NCBI GenBank assembly: GCA_947445115.1 | Contig: CANFCG010000008.1 | Span: 21,289 to 85,288, forward strand | Length of the DNA: 64,000 bases | Reading direction: 5' to 3' | Origin: Comamonadaceae bacterium | GTDB lineage: Bacteria; Pseudomonadota; Gammaproteobacteria; Burkholderiales; Burkholderiaceae_C | The notes under the pieces: generated by a model | What the model saw: only the letters and a program-made list of their open reading frames with translations | Told to the model about the DNA's origin: nothing | The model's database searches: none | Program-made: the position numbers and the translations under genes | Part shown: piece after piece, positions 11,269 through 20,431 of the stretch | How the letters are laid out: the number at the start of each line of letters is the position of its first letter | How positions within the stretch are numbered: the stretch's first letter is position 1

Positions 11269-12171
11269 ATGGCAAAACTCAATCTTGATTGGTTAGAGGT
11301 CTTCGTTCAAATCTATAAAACGCAAAGCGTGAGTCGCGCTGCGTCCCAATTAGGTATGGAGCAAGCCAGCGCAAGCATCGCGCTGAATAAGCTGCGCCAG
11401 CATTTTGATGATCGCTTATTTATCCGCACAGCGGATGGCATGGTGCCAACGCCTAGAGCGCAAAGCATTTATCCCGAGTTACATGAGGCGTTAGCCCGAA
11501 TTGAAACGGCACGCGGTAAGCCCGCAGCGTTTTCGCCAAGCGATGCGGTGCGCGAATTTCGCATCTGCATGACGGACATCAGCGAAATCATCATCTTGCC
11601 GACATTGATTAACTATTTGCAAAAAACCGCACCAGGGCTTGTGATTGAAGCTGAAAAAATCTCTAGCGATAGCAGACAAAGACTGACATCTGGTGATGTT
11701 GATTTAGCAGTCGGGTTTTTACCAAATTTAGAAGCTGGTTTTTACCAGCAGTCTTTATTCGAGCAAGATTTTGTTTGCTTGGCAGCGAAAGATCACCCTC
11801 GTGTTCAGGGGGAATTGACTCGAAGTTTGTTCTCTAGCGAAGACCACATTTTGGTGACGACCTCAGGCACAGGCCATGCCATTGTGGACAAAGTGCTGTT
11901 CAAACAAAAAATAGAGCGCCGGGTGGTGCTCCGTGTACCCAGTTATTTAGGCGTGGCACGGATCGTGGCGCAGACTAATTTTTTGGTTATTGTGCCTAGG
12001 CAGCTCGGCATGGCCTTGGCGGCGCAGGAGCAAGTTCAGGTGTTAGCGCCGCCAATTTCTCTTCCGCACTACAAAGTCAAACAACATTGGCACGAACGCT
12101 TTCATGCAGACGCGGGCGGTATCTGGCTGCGCCAAACGATGGCAAAGCTTTTTTTGGATGCGTCGCTCTAG
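11269..12171 (+). CDS. LysR-family regulator, divergent from the monooxygenase
   Basis: The 300-aa regulator has an N-terminal HTH (VSRAASQLGMEQASASIALN) and a LysR ligand domain. The start is MAKLNLDWLEVFVQIYKT. It faces away from the mobA-like gene across a 114-bp, very AT-rich spacer, the classic arrangement for a LysR activator of its divergent catabolic operon. The inducer is presumably the aromatic substrate, which is inference only. It is not the regulator of the following acyl-CoA dehydrogenase with any certainty, although it reads towards it. Confidence 0.9.
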   Translation: MAKLNLDWLEVFVQIYKTQSVSRAASQLGMEQASASIALNKLRQHFDDRLFIRTADGMVPTPRAQSIYPELHEALARIETARGKPAAFSPSDAVREFRICMTDISEIIILPTLINYLQKTAPGLVIEAEKISSDSRQRLTSGDVDLAVGFLPNLEAGFYQQSLFEQDFVCLAAKDHPRVQGELTRSLFSSEDHILVTTSGTGHAIVDKVLFKQKIERRVVLRVPSYLGVARIVAQTNFLVIVPRQLGMALAAQEQVQVLAPPISLPHYKVKQHWHERFHADAGGIWLRQTMAKLFLDASL

Positions 12172-12256
12172 AGACCGCACTAGGGTTCGTACGGGGTTTG
12201 ATTTGGCCATAATGAAACGATCATCAAATGGAATCATATAAAAAGGATAAACGACT

Positions 12257-13486
12257 ATGAACTGGGATTACTCACCAAAAACGCAAGATTTACTCGCGCG
12301 GATGCAGGCTTTTTACGATGAGCACATCTACCCAAACGAAGGTCGTTACACCCAAGAGATGGCGGCGTTCCGTGCCGCTGGTAATGCGTGGCAAACGCCT
12401 GCACTGATTGAGGAGCTCAAGCCCAAGGCCCGTGCGGCCGGGCTTTGGAATATGTTTTTACCTCACGCCTACAAAGGCAATGGCGGCATCAGCAATTTAG
12501 ATTACGCGCCGCTGTGCGAACTGATGGGGCGTGTGGTGTGGTCGGGCGAGATTTTTAACTGCTCCGCGCCCGATACAGGTAATATGGAAACCATCTCTAA
12601 GTACGGCACGGATGAGCAAAAAAAGCAGTGGCTAGAGCCGCTGCTCGCGGGTGAGATTCGCTCAGCGTTTTTGATGACCGAGCCAGCTGTTGCGTCGTCG
12701 GATGCTACCAATATCCAAACTAGCATCCGCCGCGAAGGTGACGAGTACGTCATCAACGGTCGAAAATGGTTTAGCTCGGGCGCAGGTAATCCGCATTGCA
12801 AAATCTTTATCGTGATGGGCAAGACCGACGTGGACGCGCCGCGTCACTCACAGCAGTCGATGGTGCTAGTGCCACGTGATACCAAGGGTGTGACGGTACT
12901 GCGCCACCTCAGTGTGTTTGGCTACGACGACGCGCCGCATGGCCACATGGAAATTTTGTTAGAAGACGTGCGCGTGCCCGTTGCCAACATCTTGCTGGGC
13001 GAAGGCCGTGGATTTGAGATTGCGCAAGGCCGCCTCGGGCCTGGACGCATCCACCACTGCATGCGCTCTATTGGCGCGGCCGAGCGTGCGCTAGAAATGA
13101 TGTGCGACCGTTTGCTGTCGCGTACTGCGTTTGGCAAAAAATTATCCGAGCAATCGATTTGGCACGAGCGCATTGCTGAGTCGCGCTGCGGTATTGACCA
13201 AGCGCGTTTGCTCACCTTAAATGCCTCGCGCATGATGGATGTGGCAGGCAACAAAGCGGCGGCATGCGAAATCGCCATGATTAAAGTCGTGGCGCCGCAA
13301 GTCTCTAATAAAGTAGTGGACTGGGCGATTCAAGCGCACGGCGGTGCAGGCGTCAGCCAAGATTTTTGGCTGGCCGAAGCCTACGCACACCAGCGCACGA
13401 TTCGTTTGGTCGATGGCCCAGATGAAGTCCATCGCAACGCGATTGCCAAGATTGAATTGGCGAAGCGTGGCATCAAAAAAGCGTAA
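12257..13486 (+). CDS. acyl-CoA dehydrogenase
   Basis: The 409-aa enzyme has the three-domain acyl-CoA dehydrogenase layout: [16 protein letters not shown] near residue 140 (flavin and substrate binding), KWFSSGAG in the middle, and the C-terminal [19 protein letters not shown] and [13 protein letters not shown] segments. It resembles the ACAD10/11-like and CaiA-like group of large bacterial ACADs rather than FadE. It would oxidise an acyl-CoA to the enoyl-CoA with electrons passing to ETF. The ribosome site AAAAGGA precedes the ATG. A VOC-family gene follows 21 bases downstream. Confidence 0.9.
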   Translation: MNWDYSPKTQDLLARMQAFYDEHIYPNEGRYTQEMAAFRAAGNAWQTPALIEELKPKARAAGLWNMFLPHAYKGNGGISNLDYAPLCELMGRVVWSGEIFNCSAPDTGNMETISKYGTDEQKKQWLEPLLAGEIRSAFLMTEPAVASSDATNIQTSIRREGDEYVINGRKWFSSGAGNPHCKIFIVMGKTDVDAPRHSQQSMVLVPRDTKGVTVLRHLSVFGYDDAPHGHMEILLEDVRVPVANILLGEGRGFEIAQGRLGPGRIHHCMRSIGAAERALEMMCDRLLSRTAFGKKLSEQSIWHERIAESRCGIDQARLLTLNASRMMDVAGNKAAACEIAMIKVVAPQVSNKVVDWAIQAHGGAGVSQDFWLAEAYAHQRTIRLVDGPDEVHRNAIAKIELAKRGIKKA

Positions 13487-13507
13487 AGCAATTAACAAGG
13501 ACTCGCA

Positions 13508-13891
13508 ATGTTCAGTCACGTCATGGTCGGGGTCAGCAACTTAGAGACCTCCAAGAAGTTTTACGATGCGCTCCTAGGTACGCTGGGCATTGCGCCTGGC
13601 GTGGCCAACAAAAATCGCTATTTTTACCGCAGCCCTACGGGCACGTTTGGTATCTCAACTCCGATTAACGGTGAACCAGCAACCTACGGCAACGGCAGCA
13701 CGATTGGTTTTGCAGTTAGCTCAGCCGAGCAGGGCGATGCTTGGCATGCGGCAGGCATTGCGAACGGCGGTGTGACCTGCGAAGACCCTCCAGGTTTTCG
13801 CGCGGGTCCTCCTCCTATTTATCTTGCGTATTTGCGCGACCCTGATAGCAACAAACTTTGTGCGCTTTATAGAGCGCCGAAGGCTGCCTAA
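13508..13891 (+). CDS. VOC-family (glyoxalase/dioxygenase fold) protein
   Basis: The 127-aa single-module VOC protein starts MFSHVMVGVSNLETSKKFYDALLG, has the metal-site histidine in the first strand, and ends with YLAYLRDPDSNKLCALYR carrying the typical DPDGN-like turn. The family includes lyases, isomerases and dioxygenases that act on small molecules, and the particular reaction cannot be told. AAGGA lies before the ATG, and the gene is probably in an operon with the acyl-CoA dehydrogenase. It converges with the kinase gene, with 4 bases between stops. Confidence 0.85.
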   Translation: MFSHVMVGVSNLETSKKFYDALLGTLGIAPGVANKNRYFYRSPTGTFGISTPINGEPATYGNGSTIGFAVSSAEQGDAWHAAGIANGGVTCEDPPGFRAGPPPIYLAYLRDPDSNKLCALYRAPKAA

Positions 13892-13895
13892 CCAA

Positions 13896-15431
13896 CTAAG
13901 CCGAAGGTGCGCAGTAACGATGTAATTTATGGAATAAATCGTTCGGATTAAAAGGCTTGGATACAAAGTCGTCCATGCCACAGGCCGTGAGCTTATTCAT
14001 ATCGCTCATAGAGGCCGAGGCTGTTAACGCGATGATGGGAACCGTATATCCCTTTCCTCTTATTGTCGCGGCGGCATCATACCCGTCCATGATTGGCATT
14101 TGTATGTCCATGAGAATGACATCAAAACGATCCGGACTAAATTTTTGAGTCGCGATTAGTCCGTTTTCTGCAACTTCAACGATGGCTTTCCAGCCCTCTA
14201 ATATTTTTTTAGCAACCGCAATATTAATAGGGTGATCTTCCACTAGCAAAATACGCAGTCCTGCAAGGCCATCGGACCCAGCGGCTGTATTTTTTTGACT
14301 GGATGCACTAGGTGTTGCACCCAATGAATCTGGCTGTGCTAGTGAGAATCTGATGTCAAAGTAAAAGCATGAGCCAACGCCTAGCTCGCTGCGTAATTGA
14401 ATATCCGAACCCAGTAGGTTTAAAAGGCGTTTGGTAATGACAAGACCTAATCCAGAGCCTCCGTATTTTCTAGTTGTATTCGTATTTGCTTGCGTAAACG
14501 ACTCAAAAATGACGGTTTGTTTTTCCTGCGCGATACCAATACCTGTGTCTTCGACAGAGATAGTTGCATAGACCTCGTTGTCATTGGAGCGGAGCTCTGT
14601 ATACCCAACTTTGATGCTGCCTTTACGTGTGAACTTGCATGCATTTGCAATTAAGTTAAACATGATTTGATTTAACCTCACCAAGTCGCTAGTTACCCAC
14701 TCATGCATGTTTTCAGGTAGGTCTAGGATTAAGCGATTGCCTTGCTCATTCGCCTTTAGATCTAACGCCCTAACGGCATCGCTTAGTAGGCTACGTAGAT
14801 TTAAGGGACTTGATTCAAGCTCTAGTTTGCCAGCTTCAATTTTGCTGAAATCTAAGATGTCATTAATTAATAGATTTAAATTGTTGGCCGATAGCTGCAA
14901 GGCATAAAAATTCTCATTGAAACTTTCTAGTGAGTTTTCTTTGTGAATGATGTAGCTCAGCCCAATAATGGCGTTCAGTGGCGTCCTGATTTCATGACTC
15001 ATCATGGATAGGAACTCGGACTTTGCTTGATTGGCGTCTTCTGCCGATTTTTTCGCCGTGATTAACTGCGTTTCCATTTCCTTGGAGCGCTCAATTTGAA
15101 GATTCAAAAAGTTAATAAGATCTAGTATCGAGGCTTCATCTGGGAGGTCTAAATTTAAATCACCACGCAATCGCTGGATGGCTTCAATTAGCAATTGTTG
15201 AAGTTGCGTTTGCTGATCCAGCTCTGTTTTCAATTGACTTGTAATTTTTCGGTACTCGGAGTCATTTAAAGCAATGGCTTGCTCGTAAAGTTCCTTGTTA
15301 CGTTCTGAATCCAGATAACTCGATTCAACGGCGCGTAAAAAATTTATAACCGTTGGCGATTCCAAGTCTTTAGCCGACAGATACCGAGATATCTGCCGCA
15401 GTAAAAGTTGATGCGAAATATCTGCGCGCAT
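13896..15431 (-). CDS. hybrid histidine kinase with receiver domain (NahK/VpsS-like partner of a FIST sensor)
   Basis: The 511-aa cytoplasmic kinase has no membrane segment. The order is an N-terminal helical region (1-110), a coiled coil (about 110-140), HisKA with phospho-acceptor His146 in MSHEIRTPLN, HATPase_c with an N-box (NACKF), G1 (DTGIGIA) and G2 (GGSGLGL), and a receiver (about 385-505) with the phospho-Asp in VILMDIQMP near residue 438 and the Lys of SKPF. ATG 15431 lies just after the stop of the FIST gene; an in-frame TTG at 15455 would overlap it. FIST proteins of the NosP group bind haem and nitric oxide and control such kinases, so NO-responsive signalling is a reasonable inference. 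Confidence 0.88.
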   Translation of the reverse strand: MRADISHQLLLRQISRYLSAKDLESPTVINFLRAVESSYLDSERNKELYEQAIALNDSEYRKITSQLKTELDQQTQLQQLLIEAIQRLRGDLNLDLPDEASILDLINFLNLQIERSKEMETQLITAKKSAEDANQAKSEFLSMMSHEIRTPLNAIIGLSYIIHKENSLESFNENFYALQLSANNLNLLINDILDFSKIEAGKLELESSPLNLRSLLSDAVRALDLKANEQGNRLILDLPENMHEWVTSDLVRLNQIMFNLIANACKFTRKGSIKVGYTELRSNDNEVYATISVEDTGIGIAQEKQTVIFESFTQANTNTTRKYGGSGLGLVITKRLLNLLGSDIQLRSELGVGSCFYFDIRFSLAQPDSLGATPSASSQKNTAAGSDGLAGLRILLVEDHPINIAVAKKILEGWKAIVEVAENGLIATQKFSPDRFDVILMDIQMPIMDGYDAAATIRGKGYTVPIIALTASASMSDMNKLTACGMDDFVSKPFNPNDLFHKLHRYCAPSA

Positions 15432-15432
15432 T

Positions 15433-16584
15433 TTATCGTTCGCTAATGGTGGCAATCGTCATGGTTTGGTTATGAAGGTCGCAGTTGTGCACGCCTTTGA
15501 GATTAGGCGAAATTTCGCCATATGAATAAAAGCCAGCAATGGCAGTTTGAGGGCCAAATACATTTTGTACGGCTTCAAGTTCTTCCTCTGTTCGCTCACC
15601 CAGCACCAGCTTGCGTCCAACACAAGTAACCAAAAGCGCTAGTTCGGTTTGGTGCGTGCCGCTCGGATTGGCTTGCTTGGCGGCCTCTGTGGCGGCATCA
15701 ATTAAGTCTTCTGCGCTAGACATCGATAAACGCACCTTAGCGCCCTCAATCATGGTTCCTGCAAATGTCATGCTCTTGTTTTCTTCATTGATCGATAAGA
15801 TGGTGCGAACGACAGGGCGCTCTTCACTAGAATCGGCAGAACGCATCGATAGTGGGAAGAATAGCGCTGAGCTTGGCAGCTGGCTAGCATGCTTACCAAG
15901 ATACTCTTTATAGAGATCAAGAGCTGGGCGATCGCCAATTTTGTACAAGACATTTTTTTCGGCATGCGTAATTTCGCGCTCAGGGCCAAAATCGCTCCAA
16001 CCCCCTTGACTACCGAAATTGAATTGCAAGGCATCTCCGTAAAGACCAATCGCCACAATTTGACCTGTTGATACGTCTGCACCAATGCCGACGAGTGTTT
16101 TTTCAAAGAGTGCGCCATCGCCAGCCAATCCTCCAAAAATAGGCAATGCTTTTGATGGAAGTAGATTTGAAAGGGCATCAATTAATTCGGTGCCATTGAC
16201 TAAGGCGCCATCACTGAACAAGCAGATGGCTCTTAAACCTTCTGGTGGCAATGACTGATAAATGTCTTTAGCGGCTTGCGCCTCTCCCTTAGCGCAAGAA
16301 ACTTGAACCGTATGCATCTTGGTTTGAGATGACGTAAATCGAATAGCAGTAACGACGACTTGGTTGGTGAACAGCTGCACGCCAGCAATTTGGCCTGCGG
16401 TGGAGATGGTGACAATCTTTGCATTCGGGAATTCGTTTTGAACAAAAAGGTATGGCTTTTGATCCTCTAGGCAAGTTCGCTCCGCCATAAGCAAGACCAA
16501 TTGCGCATCTGCTTGCTGTAGCGTTGCATTGACCTTCATAGACTGCAATTTATTGTCTGAAATCACATATTGACTAACTTGCAT
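15433..16584 (-). CDS. FIST N/C-domain sensor protein (NosP-like)
   Basis: The 383-aa soluble protein has the FIST N domain (about 30-220, with ICLFSDGALVNGTELIDAL and PIFGGLAGDGALFEKTLVG) and the FIST C domain (about 225-365, with the GFYSYGEISP ending). It is co-transcribed with the hybrid kinase next to it with essentially no gap. In Pseudomonas, Legionella and Vibrio, NosP proteins of this architecture and size bind NO through haem and inhibit a neighbouring kinase. Haem binding here is inferred from architecture and context. AGGATCATC precedes the ATG. Confidence 0.85.
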   Translation of the reverse strand: MQVSQYVISDNKLQSMKVNATLQQADAQLVLLMAERTCLEDQKPYLFVQNEFPNAKIVTISTAGQIAGVQLFTNQVVVTAIRFTSSQTKMHTVQVSCAKGEAQAAKDIYQSLPPEGLRAICLFSDGALVNGTELIDALSNLLPSKALPIFGGLAGDGALFEKTLVGIGADVSTGQIVAIGLYGDALQFNFGSQGGWSDFGPEREITHAEKNVLYKIGDRPALDLYKEYLGKHASQLPSSALFFPLSMRSADSSEERPVVRTILSINEENKSMTFAGTMIEGAKVRLSMSSAEDLIDAATEAAKQANPSGTHQTELALLVTCVGRKLVLGERTEEELEAVQNVFGPQTAIAGFYSYGEISPNLKGVHNCDLHNQTMTIATISER

Positions 16585-16658
16585 GATGATCCTTTTGGTT
16601 TAATTGAATATATCTCTTGGCGGTTATAAAAATTGGTTTAAAGAGAATACTTTGGATA

Positions 16659-17579
16659 CTAATCTAAAAACCCTTCGATCATTCGCGCCAACACTTCAGG
16701 TTGATCGTGGTGCATCATGTGCCCCGCGTTCGCTACAGCTTCAATCCTGCAATTGGGCACATTTTTGAGGCGCTCATGATATTCGGCTAGCGTAAATTTG
16801 CCCGCCCACCATTTATCCATTTCGTTGTCTGCGGCTTCTACTGCCAAAGTGGGTGCGGTGATTTTTTGGTAGAGAGAAAGTGCTTCATCGACTTGGTACA
16901 AATTGGCGTTGACGACTTTGTGCGCCGCGTCGCCCAAGATATCCCATTTTCCGCTTGTGTTTTCGCTAGCCCATTGTCTCGCCAGCCACTGCGCTTTGTC
17001 TTCGCTAATGCGTTTATTGGTTTTCATTAAGCGTCTTGCCACGCCATCAGCACTATCGTAGGCCGCTAGCTTGAGCTCGTCTTTATTCATTTTTTTGAGC
17101 TCATTCATCCACTGTACGTAGCGCTTAGCAGCGTTTTCGGGTTTGGTTCTGGGCATACCAAAACCCTCTAAGTTAATGAGCTTGTGGATGCGTTCGGGCT
17201 TGATGCCCGAGTACAGCATGACGACGTTGCCGCCCAAGCTGTGACCGAGCAAATCAACTTGCGTGCCGCCATCAGGATTGTTTTCGTTCTCAATCCAATC
17301 GAGCAAAAAATCTAGATCCGCTAAATAATCTGGAATCCAGTAGTTGTCGGTAGACGGGACAACTGTTTTGCCGTACCCCCTCCAATCGGGGGCGACGATG
17401 TAGCGCTCTTCCTTCAGCGCGTCAACTACGAACTGAAAGGAAGCAGACACGTCCATCCAGCCGTGTACCATGACGAGAGGGCGTTGCCCCGCTTTGCGCG
17501 TGCCCCATGTACGAACGTGGTATTGCAAATTGCGAATGGGAACGAATTGGCTCGTAGAATTTTTGAGAGCTTGGTACAT
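16659..17579 (-). CDS. alpha/beta-hydrolase
   Basis: The 306-aa enzyme has the oxyanion segment MVHGWMD, the nucleophile elbow LLGHSLGG (Ser near residue 152), an acidic residue region around VEAADNEMDKWW, and the catalytic His in NAGHMMHHDQPE near the end. The substrate is unknown; esterase, epoxide-hydrolase-like and haloalkane-type enzymes share the pattern. It diverges from the acyl-CoA ligase gene with only 12 bp between start codons, so the two promoters must overlap the coding ends. Confidence 0.88.
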   Translation of the reverse strand: MYQALKNSTSQFVPIRNLQYHVRTWGTRKAGQRPLVMVHGWMDVSASFQFVVDALKEERYIVAPDWRGYGKTVVPSTDNYWIPDYLADLDFLLDWIENENNPDGGTQVDLLGHSLGGNVVMLYSGIKPERIHKLINLEGFGMPRTKPENAAKRYVQWMNELKKMNKDELKLAAYDSADGVARRLMKTNKRISEDKAQWLARQWASENTSGKWDILGDAAHKVVNANLYQVDEALSLYQKITAPTLAVEAADNEMDKWWAGKFTLAEYHERLKNVPNCRIEAVANAGHMMHHDQPEVLARMIEGFLD

Positions 17580-17591
17580 CCAGTAATCATA

Positions 17592-19235
17592 ATGAAACCG
17601 AAATCACAACAATCAAGGCAGGATCTGCCACAAATTGATAACTACGCGGCGCTGCATAGCGGCTTTCGCTGGCAAGTGCCTAAGCATTTCAATATCGCCG
17701 AGGTTTGTTCGCGGCGCTGGGTGAAGCTGAAGGGCGCTGGGACAAGAGTCGCAATTGTGGAGCACGGTGGCGAAACATTTAGCTATGCCCAGCTACAGCG
17801 AAGCGCAAATCAACTGTCGAATGCGCTGGTAGCAAAAGGCGTGCGGCGCGGCGATCGCGTGGGGATTGTGTTACCCCAAGGCTTTGCTTGCGCTGTCGCC
17901 TACATGGCGTGCTTTCAAATGGGCGCGGTGGCGATGCCGCTCTCCAAATTGTTTGGCGAAGATGCGGTGAGCTTTCGCATGAGGGACAGCGGCGCGACTG
18001 CTGTGATTGATCACGTTGATTTTGATGCGATAGCAAAGTACGCATCCACATTCGATTGCGTCAAAACCTTAGCGGATGACGCTGCCATTTTGATTTACAC
18101 CAGTGGCACGACGGGCGACCCCAAGGGCGCACTCATTCCGCATCGCGCCATGATTGGCAATTTGACGGGATTTGTGTGCAGTCAAAACTGGTTTGGATTT
18201 GATCCAGCAGATAGCACCAAAGAATCAAAAGCTATCTTTTGGTCACCTGCTGACTGGGCTTGGACGGGTGGCCTCATGGATGCGCTTTTGCCAAGTCTTT
18301 ATTTTGGTCGCCCCATCGTGGCGTACAGCGGGCGCTTTAGTCCCGAGACGGCGTTTGAGATTCTGGAGCAGCACAAAGTCACGCACACCTTCCTTTTCCC
18401 GACGGCACTCAAAGCCATGATGAAGGCTGTCGCTAGCCCTAGAGGCCAATACCAGCTTGGCTTGCAGGCCATTATGAGCGCGGGAGAAGCGGTGGGTGAT
18501 GCCGTGTTTGCGTATTGTCAAAACGAGCTGGGCGTGACCGTGAATGAGATGTTTGGGCAAACCGAAATCAATTACGTGGTCGGCAATTGCGCCATGAATG
18601 GCAAAGCGACAAACGTCGGCTGGCCTGCAAGTGCGGGCAGCATGGGCAGAGCCTATCCAGGGCACAGAATCGCTGTGATTGATGACTCGGGTAAGCCTTG
18701 CGCTGTGGGCGTTGCAGGCGATGTGGCGGTGAACAAGTTAGATATTCACGGCAAGCCTGATCCGATTTTCTTTCTCGGCTATTGGAATAATCCCGCCGCG
18801 ACAGCCAAAAAGTACAAAGGCAAAAACAATACGGGCTGGTGCCGCACGGGCGATATGGCGAGCATGGATGCAGACGGCTATCTTTGGTACCAAGGCCGCA
18901 GCGACGATATGTTTAAAGCGGCGGGTTACCGCATTGGTCCTTCCGAAGTCGAGAACTGCTTGGTCAAGCACCCAGCGGTTGTCAACGCCGCCGTGGTGCC
19001 CAAACCCGATGCCGAGCGAGGGGCATTGGTCAAGGCTTACGTGGTGCTGGCGGCAGGATTTCAGCCAAGCGCGGGGTTGATTGCAGAGTTACAAATGCAC
19101 GTGCGTGGCAAGCTAGCACCGTATGAGTATCCCAAAGAAATCGAGTTCATCGATGCGCTACCGATGACCACAACGGGCAAGGTGCAGCGGCGCGTGCTTA
19201 GGTTACAAGAAGAGGCAAGAGCCGTAAAAAATTAG
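17592..19235 (+). CDS. acyl-CoA synthetase (AMP-forming)
   Basis: This 547-aa ANL-superfamily ligase has the phosphate loop YTSGTTGDPKG near residue 172, an aromatic motif MFGQTEINYVV near 320, the hinge WCRTGDMASMDADGYLWYQGRSDDM near 415-440, and the catalytic Lys in TTTGKVQRR near the C-terminus. It resembles medium- or short-chain acyl-CoA synthetases of the ACSM/acetyl-CoA synthetase side of the family. The start at MKPKSQQ (17592) leaves 12 bp to the divergent hydrolase; a longer open frame overlaps that gene antisense and is not credible. The aldo-keto reductase follows 10 bases later. Confidence 0.88.
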   Translation: MKPKSQQSRQDLPQIDNYAALHSGFRWQVPKHFNIAEVCSRRWVKLKGAGTRVAIVEHGGETFSYAQLQRSANQLSNALVAKGVRRGDRVGIVLPQGFACAVAYMACFQMGAVAMPLSKLFGEDAVSFRMRDSGATAVIDHVDFDAIAKYASTFDCVKTLADDAAILIYTSGTTGDPKGALIPHRAMIGNLTGFVCSQNWFGFDPADSTKESKAIFWSPADWAWTGGLMDALLPSLYFGRPIVAYSGRFSPETAFEILEQHKVTHTFLFPTALKAMMKAVASPRGQYQLGLQAIMSAGEAVGDAVFAYCQNELGVTVNEMFGQTEINYVVGNCAMNGKATNVGWPASAGSMGRAYPGHRIAVIDDSGKPCAVGVAGDVAVNKLDIHGKPDPIFFLGYWNNPAATAKKYKGKNNTGWCRTGDMASMDADGYLWYQGRSDDMFKAAGYRIGPSEVENCLVKHPAVVNAAVVPKPDAERGALVKAYVVLAAGFQPSAGLIAELQMHVRGKLAPYEYPKEIEFIDALPMTTTGKVQRRVLRLQEEARAVKN

Positions 19236-19245
19236 AGACAATGGA

Positions 19246-20334
19246 ATGATGAACAACATGAAAAACAGACAAGTCGGCCAATCCGATCTGCACGTCAAAC
19301 CTATTTGCCTTGGCACCATGACTTTTGGTGCGCAGGTGGATGAGGCCACATCGCACAACATCTTGGCTCGCTCGTTAGACGCAGGCATCGACTTTATGGA
19401 CACGGCCGAGATGTACGCCGTGCCGCCTACGGCTGCGACTTACAACAAGACCGAAACTTTTATCGGTAATTACTTTGCCAAAAACAAAGGTGCGCGCGAT
19501 AAATGGACCGTGGCGACCAAGGTGGCTGGGCCTTCGCGCGGGATGGACTGGATCAGAGGTGGCGCGGTGAACAACAACGGGCAGACCATTATTGATGCCT
19601 GCGATGCCTCGCTCAAGCGTTTGAACGTGGACGTGATCGACTTGTACCAACTGCATTGGCCGAATCGCCATGTGCCGCAGTTCGGCATGATGTACTACAA
19701 CCCCAAGATGGAAAATCACGAATCAAGTGGCATCCATGAGCAACTAGAAGCCTTTGGCAAATTAGTCAAGGCTGGGAAAATCCGTGCGATTGGACTTTCT
19801 AACGAAACGCCTTACGGTGTGCACGAGTTTGTTCGGCTTGCGGAGCAGCATGGTTTGCCACGTATTGCCACGGTGCAAAATTCCTATTCCTTGGTGAATC
19901 GCACGGTGGAGAACGGCTTGGATGAGACCATGCACCGCTTGAATGTGAGCTTGCTGGCTTACTCGCCACTCGCTTTTGGTCTGCTCACAGGCAAGTATGA
20001 CGAGCTAGGGCTAGATCCTGCTGCTGGCGCAATTGAATCGACGGGTCGGCTCAGCCTGTTTGCCTCGATGCGCGCCCAGCGCTGGGGTCGCCCAGAAGCT
20101 TTGCATGCGGCCCGCCGCTACAACCAATTGGCACGAGACAATGGTATGACGCCTGTGCAACTGGCACTCGCGTTCTGTTATCAAAAATGGCAAGTTGCCA
20201 GCACCATCGTTGGCGTGACTTCGGTGGCGCAATTGGATGAGTGTTTGAAGGCTTGGGAGACGCCGCCATTATCGAAAGAGCTGCTCAAAGCGATAGACCA
20301 GATCCGTTGGGAGGAAAGGGACCCTGCACTCTAG
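19246..20334 (+). CDS. aldo/keto reductase (Tas-like)
   Basis: The 362-aa NADP-dependent oxidoreductase carries the AKR tetrad: Asp and Tyr in GIDFMDTAEMYAVP, Lys in WTVATKVAG, and His in LYQLHWPNR. Size and the long insertion after the tyrosine match the Tas/YajO group (about 346 aa in E. coli). It follows the acyl-CoA ligase by 10 bases and is likely co-transcribed. The physiological carbonyl substrate is unknown. Confidence 0.9.
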   Translation: MMNNMKNRQVGQSDLHVKPICLGTMTFGAQVDEATSHNILARSLDAGIDFMDTAEMYAVPPTAATYNKTETFIGNYFAKNKGARDKWTVATKVAGPSRGMDWIRGGAVNNNGQTIIDACDASLKRLNVDVIDLYQLHWPNRHVPQFGMMYYNPKMENHESSGIHEQLEAFGKLVKAGKIRAIGLSNETPYGVHEFVRLAEQHGLPRIATVQNSYSLVNRTVENGLDETMHRLNVSLLAYSPLAFGLLTGKYDELGLDPAAGAIESTGRLSLFASMRAQRWGRPEALHAARRYNQLARDNGMTPVQLALAFCYQKWQVASTIVGVTSVAQLDECLKAWETPPLSKELLKAIDQIRWEERDPAL

Positions 20335-20431
20335 GGTAATCCCCTGTAACGCATGCGTCAAAGTAGTTTTTTTTTAAGGCCTCCAGAACTATATTGGCGG
20401 CTTCTCAATTCGCAATAACTAGGAGATGCTC

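Noticed and set aside
20349..20358. Palindrome ACGCATGCGT followed by a nine-T run after the aldo-keto reductase
   Set aside because: Self-complementary without a loop, and the T-run is 10 bases away; not convincing as a terminator or operator.
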